Shown: positions 32,086 through 41,261, counted from the stretch's first letter. The stretch: DNA of 48,504 nucleotides from an uncultured Christensenellaceae bacterium (GCA_910589015.1 CAJUSA010000015.1:1-48504); one strand, 5' to 3'. Notes: generated by a model not told the origin, from the sequence alone. Made by a program: numbers and translations.

Positions 32086-33135
32086 ATGAAAACCATTCTC
32101 TTTACGGGCGGTGGCAGCGCGGGGCACGTCGTCCCAAATTTAGCGATCATGAACGAACTGCGTTACGGCTACCGCGTGATCTATATGGGCACGGGCGGGA
32201 TCGAACGCGAACTTGTGGGCAGAGCGGGCTTCCCCTTTTTCCGCGTAGACTGCCCCAAACTCGTGCGCTCTTTTACGGCGGAAAATCTGAAAATCCCCTA
32301 CCGTTTGCACAAGGCAAAACGGCACGCACTCGAAATCCTCAAAAAGGAGCGCCCCGATCTGGTCTTTTCCAAAGGCGGATTCGCAAGTTACCCCGCCGTT
32401 TGGGCGGCGCATAAACTCAAAATCCCCGTACTGACGCATGAAAGCGATTTAACGGCAGGACTTTGCACCAAGCTTATCGCAAAAAAATGCCGCTATGTGC
32501 TCACCTCGTTCCCCGAAACGGCGGCGGCGTTCAAAAACGGCAAACACGTCGGATCCCCGATCCGCAAGGAAATTTTATGTTCCGAGCAATCGCGGGCGCG
32601 GCGGAAATACGGGTTTGTGTCGCAAAAGCCCGTTCTGCTCGTTTTGGGCGGCGGTAGCGGCAGCGTGGCGATCAACGGCGCCGTGCGCGAACACCTGCCC
32701 GCGTTGTTGCAGCAGTTCGATATTCTGCACCTCTGCGGCAAGGGAAACGCAGTGGAACATCCGCCCGTGGGCTATGTGCAACGTGAATACGAAAACGACA
32801 TGGGCAGTGCGTATGCCTGCGCCGACCTCGTGCTGTGCCGTGCGGGCAGCAACACCGTGTTCGAAGTGCTCTGCCTGAAAAAGAACGCCGTATTCGTTCC
32901 GCTTGAAAAAAGTTCGCGCGGCGACCAACTCGACAACGCCCTCTATTTCGAAAAATCGGGGCTTTGCACGATCATGCGCGAAAGCGAGAGCGCCAACGTC
33001 GTCGACGCGCTTGCCGCGGCACACAAAAACGCGGCTGTGAAAGCCGCGCTTGCAAACTGCGCCGTAACGAGCGGCACCCCCGCCATTCTCGAGCTCATCA
33101 AGTCGATTCTTCACGAAGAAGGCGCAAGAGGATAA
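32086..33135 (+). CDS. murG: UDP-GlcNAc:lipid I N-acetylglucosaminyltransferase (MurG)
   Basis: MurG adds GlcNAc to lipid I at the inner face of the membrane to make lipid II. The 349-residue length is normal. The N-terminal GGGSAGHVVPNLAI matches the family loop (usually GGTGGH), followed by GTGGIERELV. The C-terminal half has VLGGGSGSVAIN, MGSAYACADLVLCRAGSNTVFEVL, the UDP-GlcNAc-binding region, and RGDQLDNALYF. The Ser instead of Gly in the first loop is seen in other clostridial MurG proteins, but I cannot exclude a related transferase. It stands alone rather than in a dcw cluster. There is no ribosome binding site before the ATG. Its last 25 bp overlap the convergent yunB gene. Confidence 0.85.
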   Translation: MKTILFTGGGSAGHVVPNLAIMNELRYGYRVIYMGTGGIERELVGRAGFPFFRVDCPKLVRSFTAENLKIPYRLHKAKRHALEILKKERPDLVFSKGGFASYPAVWAAHKLKIPVLTHESDLTAGLCTKLIAKKCRYVLTSFPETAAAFKNGKHVGSPIRKEILCSEQSRARRKYGFVSQKPVLLVLGGGSGSVAINGAVREHLPALLQQFDILHLCGKGNAVEHPPVGYVQREYENDMGSAYACADLVLCRAGSNTVFEVLCLKKNAVFVPLEKSSRGDQLDNALYFEKSGLCTIMRESESANVVDALAAAHKNAAVKAALANCAVTSGTPAILELIKSILHEEGARG

Positions 33136-33779
33136 GCGTTACCGAAAATATCCGCCTGCAAATAGGTATCGGGAACCTTCCCGAGCAGCACGCTTTCGCA
33201 GACGAGCACTTCGGTCAGCGAAGAGAAATTGCTCGTGCCCGAGGGCATGACGATGGATATATCGGCGACGATTTCGAGATAAATGGAATGCTTCGTCTGG
33301 TTGATCCCCGCATCGGTAAATTCCGAAACAAAACGGCAGGCGACGTTGGATATGGGAATGATTTTGACGCCGATTTTCGGCCCGAAGCCCGCCCATGCCT
33401 CGACGCCTGTGAAAGCGCCGAGCGGCACTTCCACGCCGCCCTCGCTCATTTTGGATAAATTCTGCTGCGACATATAGGCGGTATCACGCGCGATCCGGTT
33501 GATCTGAAAGGAATTCGACGTGATCGCCACGATCGCCCCCGCACCGTCGCGCTCGACGTTGACAAGATCTTCGTATCGGATCTGATCGGAGAGCGTGTAA
33601 TAAACGGCGTCGTTGACGGCAACCGTCGTGATCGAACGCATGCTCGCCTCGGCGATTGATTTGAGCACGCCCGTCACGTTACGTTGCACAAAGACAGCAA
33701 GCGCGATGATCCCCGCGCAGAACAGCGCAAGGACGATCCGACGTTTGATGATAGATGATCTGCTGCGATACTTTGCCAC
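33111..33779 (-). CDS. yunB: Sporulation protein YunB
   Basis: A 222-residue membrane-anchored protein. It has a basic cytoplasmic N-terminus (MAKYRSRSSIIKRRIVLA; the first codon is GTG), one membrane helix VLALFCAGIIALAVFV, and an outer domain with VNDAVYYTLSDQIRYEDLVN, SNSFQINRIARDTAYMSQQN and VEVPLGAFTGVEAWAGFGPKI, the YunB signature. In Bacillus it is a mother-cell (sigma-E) gene needed for normal spore formation; its molecular role is unknown. No ribosome binding site is visible, and a CATATGAT just upstream looks like a sigma-E -10 box, so the message may be leaderless. It overlaps murG tail to tail by 25 bp. Confidence 0.85.
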   Translation of the reverse strand: MAKYRSRSSIIKRRIVLALFCAGIIALAVFVQRNVTGVLKSIAEASMRSITTVAVNDAVYYTLSDQIRYEDLVNVERDGAGAIVAITSNSFQINRIARDTAYMSQQNLSKMSEGGVEVPLGAFTGVEAWAGFGPKIGVKIIPISNVACRFVSEFTDAGINQTKHSIYLEIVADISIVMPSGTSNFSSLTEVLVCESVLLGKVPDTYLQADIFGNAYPLAPSS

Positions 33780-33814
33780 GCAATATCATATGACGCATTT
33801 CCGTAATTTAGAAA

Positions 33815-33848
33815 GACGGATCGCAAAATTTGCGATCCGTCCTCTTTT
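33815..33848 (-). terminator. Terminator of the small YjzC-like gene
   Basis: A long stem (GACGGATCGCA with TGCGATCCGTC, extendable to 13 bp) is followed by CTTTT on the plus strand and TCTTTCTAAAT on the minus strand. It ends the small gene and insulates yunB. Confidence 0.6.
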
Positions 33849-33871
33849 ATCGGTTGTGATGTTCCGCTTGT

Positions 33872-34024
33872 TTACGATTGCGATTCGTAATGACAGTCGG
33901 AATACTGCGTGGGCGGCATGGTTTCGCCTTCGCCGACGTAAATCGTGCTCAGAACGTTGCCGTGCTCGTCGATTACCTTATAAGCGCCCGTCTTAGGGCA
34001 GGTATCACCGCAATTCAATCTCAT
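33872..34024 (-). CDS. YjzC-like small protein, 50 residues
   Basis: A short gene that is easily missed. The ATG at 34024 is preceded by a perfect CGGAGGT site at 8 nt. The product begins MRLNCGDTCPKTGAYKVIDE and continues with HGNVLSTIYVGEGETMPPTQ, then YSDCHYESQS. The order CGDTCPK-G-Y...DE-GN...G-E-PPTQ matches small firmicute proteins of the YjzC kind. Cys5, Cys9 and Cys44 with a nearby histidine could bind a metal, but this is a guess. Function unknown. A strong terminator follows it. Confidence 0.75.
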   Translation of the reverse strand: MRLNCGDTCPKTGAYKVIDEHGNVLSTIYVGEGETMPPTQYSDCHYESQS

Positions 34025-34066
34025 AATTTACCTCCGATACAAACAGTATGCGGAAGTTTTTTTCTT

Positions 34067-34897
34067 TTATGCGGGTAAAATCTGCGCCGCCTGCAACCAC
34101 ACGCAGGTGAGCGACAGGAGAACGAGATAAACCGCAAACCATTTGTAATTGGCTTTGCCGATCACTTTGAGCATGAGTTTGATGGCAAGGAATCCGAACA
34201 CCGCCGAACTGACGATGCCGACGAGGATCCCGACGGCCCCCGCCCACCCCATGGCCGTGACCGTTTCGGGATGATCGAACGCGACGTCCTTAATTTCCAC
34301 AAGCGCGCTGCCTAAAATGACGGGAATGCTCATGAGAAAGGAAAATTTCGCAACGTCGTTGGGTTTCGCACGCGTGAGCGTGCCCGCGACGATGGTCGAG
34401 CCGCTGCGCGAAATGCCGGGAAAGAGCGCAACCGCCTGCATCAATCCCATGGGAACGGCGTTCCGCCAGCCCAGCTCACGCGGATTTTTCGTACGCAGCG
34501 CAACGAGTTCGCAGATAAGCAAGAGCGCTGCCGTCACGGAAAAAAAGATCGCGAGCACGAAAAGCGCGTTATCGCCCGTAAACAGCGCGTCGATCTTGTC
34601 GTTAAACAAAAGCCCGATGATACCCGCAGGTATGGTTGCCACAATGAGCATGAGCAAGGTTTTGAAGGGCTTTTTGAACAGAGCAAGGATATCTTTGCGG
34701 AATACGACGACCACGGCGAGCAAGGTGCCGAGGTGCAACATCACGTTGACAAACATCATGCTGCCCCCGCCGAGATCGTATCCGAGTATCTTTTGCAACA
34801 GCGTTAAATGTCCGCTTGACGAAACGGGCAGGAACTCTGTGAGTCCCTGCACCGCGCCAAGTACGAACGATTGCCAGATTGCCGTCCAATAATTCAT
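34067..34897 (-). CDS. uppP: Undecaprenyl-diphosphate phosphatase (UppP/BacA)
   Basis: UppP removes a phosphate from undecaprenyl diphosphate to recycle the lipid carrier for peptidoglycan and other envelope polymers; extra copies give bacitracin resistance. The start at 34897 (AAAGGA before it) gives 276 residues with eight or so membrane helices. The two signature motifs are GAVQGLTEFLPVSSSGHLTL near the N-terminus and FPGISRSGSTIVAGTL in the middle. It begins 12 bp after the stop of the PrsA-like gene, so it is in the same operon. It serves the same lipid cycle as MurG. Confidence 0.95.
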   Translation of the reverse strand: MNYWTAIWQSFVLGAVQGLTEFLPVSSSGHLTLLQKILGYDLGGGSMMFVNVMLHLGTLLAVVVVFRKDILALFKKPFKTLLMLIVATIPAGIIGLLFNDKIDALFTGDNALFVLAIFFSVTAALLLICELVALRTKNPRELGWRNAVPMGLMQAVALFPGISRSGSTIVAGTLTRAKPNDVAKFSFLMSIPVILGSALVEIKDVAFDHPETVTAMGWAGAVGILVGIVSSAVFGFLAIKLMLKVIGKANYKWFAVYLVLLSLTCVWLQAAQILPA

Positions 34898-34908
34898 TGT
34901 GTTCCTTT

Positions 34909-37125
34909 TTATGCGTCCATGTTCGAGAAGTTCTCGTAACGTTTCTCGTAAACCGTAACGCAATCTTTGTTATTATAGGCGATATCAACCGAATTCGTCA
35001 TGATCGACGAATAATCGCTTACATATTTCGCCTTCATTGCCTCAAAATACAGGTTGGACATCGTCCCCTTCGTGTAACGTTGCGAATAGTCGAACGAGAA
35101 CGGTTTGATTTCGTCGTTTTCTTCGAGGAACGAGAAGGTACAATAGATGATGTGCCAGCCGTAATCGGTGGGCGATACGATATAGCTGCCCGCGCCCTGA
35201 CGGCACACTTTCTGCGCCGCATACTCGAACTCGGTCATATAATTCGTCTTGCCCGTCACGACCGAATAGCCGAGGTAAGGATTCAGACCCGCCGTATCGG
35301 TATTATATGCGAACGAAAGCTCGTTGATAACCGAGAATGCAAGATTTTCTTCGCTGCCCGCGACGAACATCTTGTTCGCGTCGAATTTTTCCGCAAAATT
35401 CACTTTGCCCTGATAGTAGACGAATTTCGAGTAGTCGACGGTGTTGTAGTCCACGGTCTGATTGTCGTTTTGCTTGTAATACGAGCTGTAACCGCGCGTG
35501 TAGTAATCGTCGAATTCGAGCGATCCCGTCGCGACGTTATCGCGCCCGAACACCGTTTTGAACGCTTGATTGAGATATCCTTCCATTTCGCCGATGAAAT
35601 CGTCGATCGAAACGTTGTTCTTGACGATGCGGTAGGTTTTGTCTTCCTTAGAATATTGCACCGAACCGTTGAAGGTATATCTGCCGTAATACTTGCTCAT
35701 GGCCGTGAATTCGTCGGTGTAATTTTTTTCGCGCGTATCATTTGCGGTAAGGAAGTAATCCGCCGTGTAGTCGGTGATCAGGCTGTCTTCGAAGAAGAGC
35801 TGCGTACGGTTGGTTTTGCCGCCCGTGTAGTAATCTTTAATGCTCGAACCCTGCGCCGACGCGTCGAACGAGTAATCGGTATCACCCGTGATCCAGCTCT
35901 CGCGCTGATCGGTCGCGGCGATATTTTTCAGGATACTCGCGCGCTGCATGAATTTATTGCCCTTGGGGTCGCCCTGATCCTGCGGCGCCGAGGAATAAGC
36001 GGCGCTCTGCGACGCCGAGAACGGCAACAGAATGTTGACGACGTAACCGTAACCCGCTTCGGGTGCGGTGAAGAGGAACGAGCTGTCGGAAATACTGTCG
36101 AGCGAGCTTTCGAAGGAAGACGCGTCCGCCTTGTAATCTTCGCTCTGGTTTTTGTAGTCGTTTTCGAAGTTCTCGGCAATTTCCGCCTGCGTGATCTGCT
36201 CTTCCGCCTTCTTCTCGAACAGCTTCGTGAGCTTGTTGAGAAGAAGCGATTCATACTGCGAACGCAGTTCCATCTGGAAGTACGAAAGATTTTCGTTAAA
36301 CTGCACGCGCCCGCTTTCGTCTTTTATAATGGGATTTTCGCCCGTCGTGAGAAGAGCGTTTTTGCGCAGACTCGAAAGGAAGGAATCGAACGCCTTTTTG
36401 CGCGACGTGACCGAAGATCCTTCGACCGTTTTATACGTTCCGCAGTTCGAGGCGGAGTTGAAACCGATATAAACCCGATAGTTTCCGTCGTAATAATCGC
36501 TGTTGGTCGTATTCACGCCCGTGGGCAGGGTGCGCGCCGAGCCCGAAGAAGAACTGCTCGAATCGGCGTTCAGGGCGGTCTTTTCATTGCTGTCGAGCGT
36601 GTTGTTGAAACGGACGCGCGTGACGTACAGTCCCTGCTCGCGTTCGACTTCCGTCAGGAAATATTTAATGTCCGCAAGCGGATCGTTCTTGTCGGCAACG
36701 GCGGCTTTGTAGCCTTCTACGGTGTAGCCGTTCCCTTCCGCGTCGCCGTTCTGCAACAGATATGCCATCGCGTACTGAATCCGGATTTGCTGTGCAACGA
36801 GACTATCGCAAATGGTTTTGAACATGCTTGCGTAATCGCCGTAACCTTGATTTTGCAGATTGCTGTAATTGCTGAGGAAGGACGCCGCCAGATCTCTTTT
36901 CAGAACTTCGGATTTTTTGATGACTTGTCCGTACTCGGCAAACGAGCCGCCCGCCGCGAAATCCGCGCTTTTCGTAATATCGATTTCCGCAACGACCTGC
37001 GAAAAGTCCTTGTTCGTATCCGTCGACACAAACTGACAGCCCGTAAACGCCCCGCACGCCATCAACGAAGACATTGCAATCGCAACCGCTGCAACCGATT
37101 TTGCTCTCTTACCCATATATTTCAT
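34909..37125 (-). CDS. Large PrsA-like (PpiC family) secreted foldase lipoprotein
   Basis: A 738-residue lipoprotein, about twice the length of typical PrsA. The start at 37125 has an AAGGA site. The signal peptide ends at one of two possible lipoboxes, LMAC (Cys24) or FTGC (Cys30). An N-terminal helical SurA/PrsA-like part (KSEVLKRDLAASFLSNYSNL, DSLVAQQIRIQYAMAYLLQN) is followed by long serine- and asparagine-rich regions with a run of six Ser. The C-terminus has VSPTDYGWHIIYCTF, the end strand of parvulin-type prolyl isomerases (usual form TDYGYHII). Most of the parvulin core is poorly conserved, so isomerase activity is uncertain and a holdase role is more likely. It lies directly downstream of mfd, an order seen in other clostridia. 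Confidence 0.7.
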   Translation of the reverse strand: MKYMGKRAKSVAAVAIAMSSLMACGAFTGCQFVSTDTNKDFSQVVAEIDITKSADFAAGGSFAEYGQVIKKSEVLKRDLAASFLSNYSNLQNQGYGDYASMFKTICDSLVAQQIRIQYAMAYLLQNGDAEGNGYTVEGYKAAVADKNDPLADIKYFLTEVEREQGLYVTRVRFNNTLDSNEKTALNADSSSSSSGSARTLPTGVNTTNSDYYDGNYRVYIGFNSASNCGTYKTVEGSSVTSRKKAFDSFLSSLRKNALLTTGENPIIKDESGRVQFNENLSYFQMELRSQYESLLLNKLTKLFEKKAEEQITQAEIAENFENDYKNQSEDYKADASSFESSLDSISDSSFLFTAPEAGYGYVVNILLPFSASQSAAYSSAPQDQGDPKGNKFMQRASILKNIAATDQRESWITGDTDYSFDASAQGSSIKDYYTGGKTNRTQLFFEDSLITDYTADYFLTANDTREKNYTDEFTAMSKYYGRYTFNGSVQYSKEDKTYRIVKNNVSIDDFIGEMEGYLNQAFKTVFGRDNVATGSLEFDDYYTRGYSSYYKQNDNQTVDYNTVDYSKFVYYQGKVNFAEKFDANKMFVAGSEENLAFSVINELSFAYNTDTAGLNPYLGYSVVTGKTNYMTEFEYAAQKVCRQGAGSYIVSPTDYGWHIIYCTFSFLEENDEIKPFSFDYSQRYTKGTMSNLYFEAMKAKYVSDYSSIMTNSVDIAYNNKDCVTVYEKRYENFSNMDA

Positions 37126-37182
37126 GCTTTTCCTTGTATTTTTTCGGCGCAAAAAACCGCGCACGATAATCATGCTTTCATT

Positions 37183-37211
37183 ATTATAACGCATTTGAAC
37201 GATTTAAGCAA
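37183..37211 (-). promoter_or_regulatory. Promoter of the PrsA-like gene and uppP
   Basis: TTGCTT (37206-37211), 17 bp, TATAAT (37183-37188). It lies just after the mfd stop, so the foldase gene can be expressed apart from mfd. Confidence 0.65.
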
Positions 37212-37228
37212 TGATTTCACGGTGAAAA

Positions 37229-40200
37229 TCATGCAAAAGTTGCGGCAAATTTCAAAAATTTCGCCATTTCGACCAAAGTTTTGGCGCCGTCCGCCAAAGG
37301 ATAAAAACGCAAAGCGGGCGATACCGTCATATCGAGCGTCACATAGTTACGGTAACGTTCGAGCGCCGCCGCCAGTCTTTCGTCCTGCAACTGCGCAAGC
37401 GACGGAAATTCGAGCACACCGCCCTTTTTGTCGAGTTTGATTTTGCTGACGGAAAACTTTGCCGCATAACTTTTGAGCATGGCGATGACGAGCAAATTGA
37501 CGGTTTCGGGCGGAGGCGGCCCGTAATTTTCTTCGAGCGCAAGGCATACGCGCTTATAGTCGGCGGCGCTGCGGATTTCGGCGATCTGTTTGTAACCGTC
37601 CATACGCCCCGCGTTGGATTCGATGTAGCTTTCGGGAATAAACGCCGTTGTGCGGATATCCAGATCGACGCTCGTCTGTTTCTCGCCCGTGAGTTCTTCT
37701 TTGAGGATTTTGGAATACAGTTCGTAACCCACCTTATCCATATGCCCGTGCTGTTCTGCGCCCAACACGTTGCCTGCGCCGCGGATCTCGAGGTCGCGCA
37801 TGGCGATTTTGAACCCCGAACCCAATTCCGTGAACTGCATGACGGCTTTGAGCCGTTCGGCGGCGGTTTCGGTCATGACGCGTTCCGCCTTATAAGTAAA
37901 ATAGGCGTGCGCGAGCCGTGCGCCCCGCCCCACCCTGCCGCGCAACTGGTAGAGCTGGGAAATACCCAGACGGTCGGCGTCGATGACGATGATCGTGTTG
38001 GCGTTGGGCAGATCGATGCCGTTTTCGATGATCGTCGTCGTGACGAGCACGTCATACTCGCCGCGGTAAAAGGAAAAGACGTTGCGCTCGAGCGCCGCTT
38101 TGTCCATTCTGCCGTGCGCATAGGTTACGCGCGCCTCGGGCACGATTTCGGAAATGCGCCTTGCAAAGCCCGTGATACTCTCGACGCGGTTATAAAGAAG
38201 AAAGATCTGCCCCTTTCTTGCGATTTCGCGCACGCAGGCGTCGCGGATCAGCGTTTCCGATTCTTCGGCGACGTAGGTCTGCACGGGCATGCGCGCATGC
38301 GGGGGCGTCTGGATCGTGGATATATCGCGGATCCCCGAAAGCGACAGATGCAGCGTGCGCGGAATGGGCGTCGCCGTCATGGTAAGGCAATCGACGTCGC
38401 GCTTGTAATTTTTGATTTTTTCCTTGTGTTCGACGCCGAAACGCTGTTCTTCGTCGAGAATGAGCAGCCCCAGATCGCGGAATTTTACGTCTTTGGAAAG
38501 CAGACGGTGGGTGCCGACGATCAGATCGACCTCGCCCCGTTCGAGCTCTTCGAGAATTTTATGCTGCTCTTTTTCGGTGCGGAAGCGGTTGAGCGCGCGC
38601 ACGCGCACGCCGAAGGGTTCCATGCGTTCGGTCGCCGTCGTGAGATGCTGTTCGCTGAGCACGGTGCTCGGGCAGAGGATCGCCGCCTGCCGCCCCGCTA
38701 AAATACAAAGATATGCCGCGCGCAAAGCGACTTCGGTTTTGCCGAACCCCACGTCGCCGCACAAAAGGCGATCCATCACCTTGGGCGAGCGCATATCGGC
38801 AAGAATTTCGTTCACCGAAACGCGCTGATCGGGCGTATCCTCGTAGGGAAACGCCGCCTCGAATTCGTCCATTTCCTCAAAGTAATCGGGAAAGACGTAT
38901 CCCCTCTGTTCGCGCCGCTCGGCGTAAAGCGCTTTGAGATCGAACGCCATTTTCTTTAAGGACGCGCGCACGCGCGCCTTGACCCGTTCGAACTCGCCGC
39001 CGCCGATTTTCGAAAGCTGCGGATTGTCCTCGCCTACATATTTCGAGAGCGCATCCATCTGCTCGACGGGAACGTGCAACACGTCGCCGTCTTTATAGAC
39101 GAGTGAAACGTATTCCTTGACGCCGTCGCACGTTTCGATCTTCACCGTGCCCGTGATCTTGCCCACGCCGTAATTGTCGTGCACGGCGTAATCGCCTACT
39201 TCGGGCGCAAAAAACAGATCGCCCCGCCGCTTTTTCAGGCGGCGCTGAGGCGGTTTAGTGAACAAATCGCTTGCGCCGATTACGGCAAGGCGGCATTCGT
39301 GCAATACCAAACCATGTTCGAGCGCGTTTTCGGTCACCGCGACGCCGCGCAACGTTTCGAGCGAATCGCTAAAACGCGACAGCGGCACGTTGTTTTCATC
39401 GAGTTCGTCGTATAACTTCTGTTTTCGTTCGGGGGTACCGCAGCAGAGCACGACGCGGTATCCCGTACTCCGCCACGCCGCCAAATCGGTGATAAGATCG
39501 GGCAGGGAATTGAGATAACGGCGCGCGGGCGTGGAAGTAAAGCTCATCATTTTGAGCGGACGGAAAAAAGTCGGGTTGGAAAGGAACGCCCCCAGCGAGA
39601 GAACGCGCCTGCCCGAAAGATCTTGTATCTCTTGGGCGGGAACGTACTGTCCGCCCGAAAACGACATTGTTTCGCCGCCCTCTTCGAGCACGCTCAACCG
39701 GTTGAAGTGTTCTTTATAAAGCGCTTCCGCCCGATCTCGCAGCAACTTGCATTCGTCGAGCACGATGAGCGCATCGCCGACAAGAGAAAGTAACCCACAG
39801 GCATTGCGCAAAACGGGCATCAGATAGTCGGAACGATAATCGTTCGCCTCGATTGCCTGCGCGATCGCCCTGCGCCGCGCTGCCTGCCGCGTATCGCCCG
39901 AGCCATCGATTTCCCGTTGCAACAAACGGGCAAGTTCTTCCTCTTCGCCTGCATCGAGCACGACGTCGGTCGCCGCGACGATATCGAGCCGCCCGATAAG
40001 AGGATAGCGTTCCCCCGTCGTTTCGTCGTACGGTTTAATGCTCTCGACTTCGTCGCCGAAGAAATCGATGCGCACGGGGTGTTCGCAGTTGACGGGATAG
40101 ATATCGAGAATGTCGCCGCGCACCGCGAACGCGCCTTTGCCATCCACGGCGTATTCGCGCGTGTAGCCCGTCCGCACGAGATCGGCGACAAGCGCGTCCA

Positions 40201-40612
40201 TCGGCGTTTCCTTCCCCGTTTCAAGACGGAAATAAGGAACCTTTCGCGGCACGAGCTGCAAGGCGGCTTCGAGGTCGCAAACAAGCACGTCCGCCCCCGT
40301 CTGCCATTCGTAAAGAGCGCCCAGGCGGCGGTATAATGCGTCTTTGGAAAGCGCGGCGCGGTGCAAAAGCACTTCGTCTTTGGCGCTCAGAAGGCATACG
40401 CGCTTGTTTGAAAGCGCGCGGATGGCGTTTGCCGCGCGGGCGGCGGCGAGCGCGTCGGCAGCAAGATAGACGGCGCGCCCCTCGACCATCGCCGCGATCA
40501 AATATTTCTGCGGATCGGAAACGCCGTATACGTCGGTCGGGATCCCGTTTTGCAACGCGTAGCCCAATTCGGGATAATCGCCGCCGATCTTTTCAAACGA
40601 GAACAAATTCAT
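37229..40612 (-). CDS. mfd: Transcription-repair coupling factor Mfd
   Basis: Mfd pushes stalled RNA polymerase off damaged DNA and recruits UvrA. A full-length 1127-residue protein: UvrB-like N-terminal modules (TDVYGVSDPQKYLIAAM; AFAVRGDILDIYPVNCEHPVR), the RNA-polymerase-binding domain at about 465-540 (DYAVHDNYGVGKITG; LHVPVEQMDALSKYVG), and the RecG-like translocase with Walker A GDVGFGKTEVALRAAY, the box DEEQRFGVEHKE and motif TATPIPRTLHLS, then QLRGRVGRGARLAHAYFTY and the C-terminal domain. It overlaps the end of pth by 4 bp, so the two are coupled. Confidence 0.97.
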   Translation of the reverse strand: MNLFSFEKIGGDYPELGYALQNGIPTDVYGVSDPQKYLIAAMVEGRAVYLAADALAAARAANAIRALSNKRVCLLSAKDEVLLHRAALSKDALYRRLGALYEWQTGADVLVCDLEAALQLVPRKVPYFRLETGKETPMDALVADLVRTGYTREYAVDGKGAFAVRGDILDIYPVNCEHPVRIDFFGDEVESIKPYDETTGERYPLIGRLDIVAATDVVLDAGEEEELARLLQREIDGSGDTRQAARRRAIAQAIEANDYRSDYLMPVLRNACGLLSLVGDALIVLDECKLLRDRAEALYKEHFNRLSVLEEGGETMSFSGGQYVPAQEIQDLSGRRVLSLGAFLSNPTFFRPLKMMSFTSTPARRYLNSLPDLITDLAAWRSTGYRVVLCCGTPERKQKLYDELDENNVPLSRFSDSLETLRGVAVTENALEHGLVLHECRLAVIGASDLFTKPPQRRLKKRRGDLFFAPEVGDYAVHDNYGVGKITGTVKIETCDGVKEYVSLVYKDGDVLHVPVEQMDALSKYVGEDNPQLSKIGGGEFERVKARVRASLKKMAFDLKALYAERREQRGYVFPDYFEEMDEFEAAFPYEDTPDQRVSVNEILADMRSPKVMDRLLCGDVGFGKTEVALRAAYLCILAGRQAAILCPSTVLSEQHLTTATERMEPFGVRVRALNRFRTEKEQHKILEELERGEVDLIVGTHRLLSKDVKFRDLGLLILDEEQRFGVEHKEKIKNYKRDVDCLTMTATPIPRTLHLSLSGIRDISTIQTPPHARMPVQTYVAEESETLIRDACVREIARKGQIFLLYNRVESITGFARRISEIVPEARVTYAHGRMDKAALERNVFSFYRGEYDVLVTTTIIENGIDLPNANTIIVIDADRLGISQLYQLRGRVGRGARLAHAYFTYKAERVMTETAAERLKAVMQFTELGSGFKIAMRDLEIRGAGNVLGAEQHGHMDKVGYELYSKILKEELTGEKQTSVDLDIRTTAFIPESYIESNAGRMDGYKQIAEIRSAADYKRVCLALEENYGPPPPETVNLLVIAMLKSYAAKFSVSKIKLDKKGGVLEFPSLAQLQDERLAAALERYRNYVTLDMTVSPALRFYPLADGAKTLVEMAKFLKFAATFA

Positions 40613-41172
40613 CCGTTATATTTCCCCATGACGGTATCGATCTTTTCCCCGCCCGCAAGCAGCAGCGCCGCCTCGGCGGCACGGCGGCACGACGCCGAAA
40701 ACAGATCGTAATCCTCTTTGCGGATTTCCGCAAGCACATAGTTGATAATGGGAATATTGACGTTGGGATCGCGGATCCCCAGACGGATACGGGCAAATTC
40801 GGTCAGACCCGTTTCCGCGATGACCGAGCGCATGCCGTTATGCGTGCCCGCGCTGCCCGCGGGGCGAATGCGCACCGAGCCTTTGGGCAGATCGTAATCG
40901 TCGTACAGGACGACTAACTCGCGCGGCGAAACTTTATATTTTGACATCAGCTGTTTGACCGCCCTGCCCGAGGCGTTCATATACGTCACGGGGCGGGCAA
41001 GAATGACTTTTTCGCCCTTGATGTACCCTTCCGCAGTAACCGCTTCGCATTCTTTTTTCTTGAACTTCACGCCGAGCAGTTCGGCGCAGTCGCCCGCCGC
41101 CAGATATCCGAGGTTATGAAAGGTTTTGAAATACTTCTCTTCGGGATTGCCTAAACCGACGATCAGAAACAT
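40609..41172 (-). CDS. pth: Peptidyl-tRNA hydrolase
   Basis: Pth cleaves peptidyl-tRNA that has fallen off ribosomes and so recycles tRNA. The 187-residue length is normal. Landmarks: MFLIVGLGNPEEKYFKTFHN with the catalytic His19, FKKKECEA, RPVTYMNASGRAV, LVVLYDDYDLPKGSVRIR (the conserved aspartate) and GSAGTHNGMRSVI. The usual TRHN before the histidine is TFHN here. AGGAGG precedes the ATG. The order prs-pth-mfd is typical of Bacillota. Confidence 0.96.
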   Translation of the reverse strand: MFLIVGLGNPEEKYFKTFHNLGYLAAGDCAELLGVKFKKKECEAVTAEGYIKGEKVILARPVTYMNASGRAVKQLMSKYKVSPRELVVLYDDYDLPKGSVRIRPAGSAGTHNGMRSVIAETGLTEFARIRLGIRDPNVNIPIINYVLAEIRKEDYDLFSASCRRAAEAALLLAGGEKIDTVMGKYNG

Positions 41173-41200
41173 GTTTTTTTCCTCCTGAAAACCGCGAATG

Positions 41201-41222
41201 CCCCGCTTGCTAACAAGCGGGG
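41201..41222 (-). other. GC-rich hairpin between prs and pth
   Basis: CCCCGCTTG and CAAGCGGGG form a 9-bp stem with loop CTAA. No T-run follows on the minus strand, so it may lower or process rather than fully stop the transcript between prs and pth. Confidence 0.5.
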
Positions 41223-41261
41223 TGTTCGGATGTATTTTTTATCGTAAAAATAAATGTATTT

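Noticed and set aside
34879..37440. An 853-codon open frame on the plus strand opposite the PrsA-like gene
   Set aside because: It is the antisense of a real lipoprotein gene and part of mfd. Its reading is arginine-, isoleucine- and valine-rich without any motif, and no ribosome binding site or promoter precedes it. The third-base bias of this genome produces many such frames.
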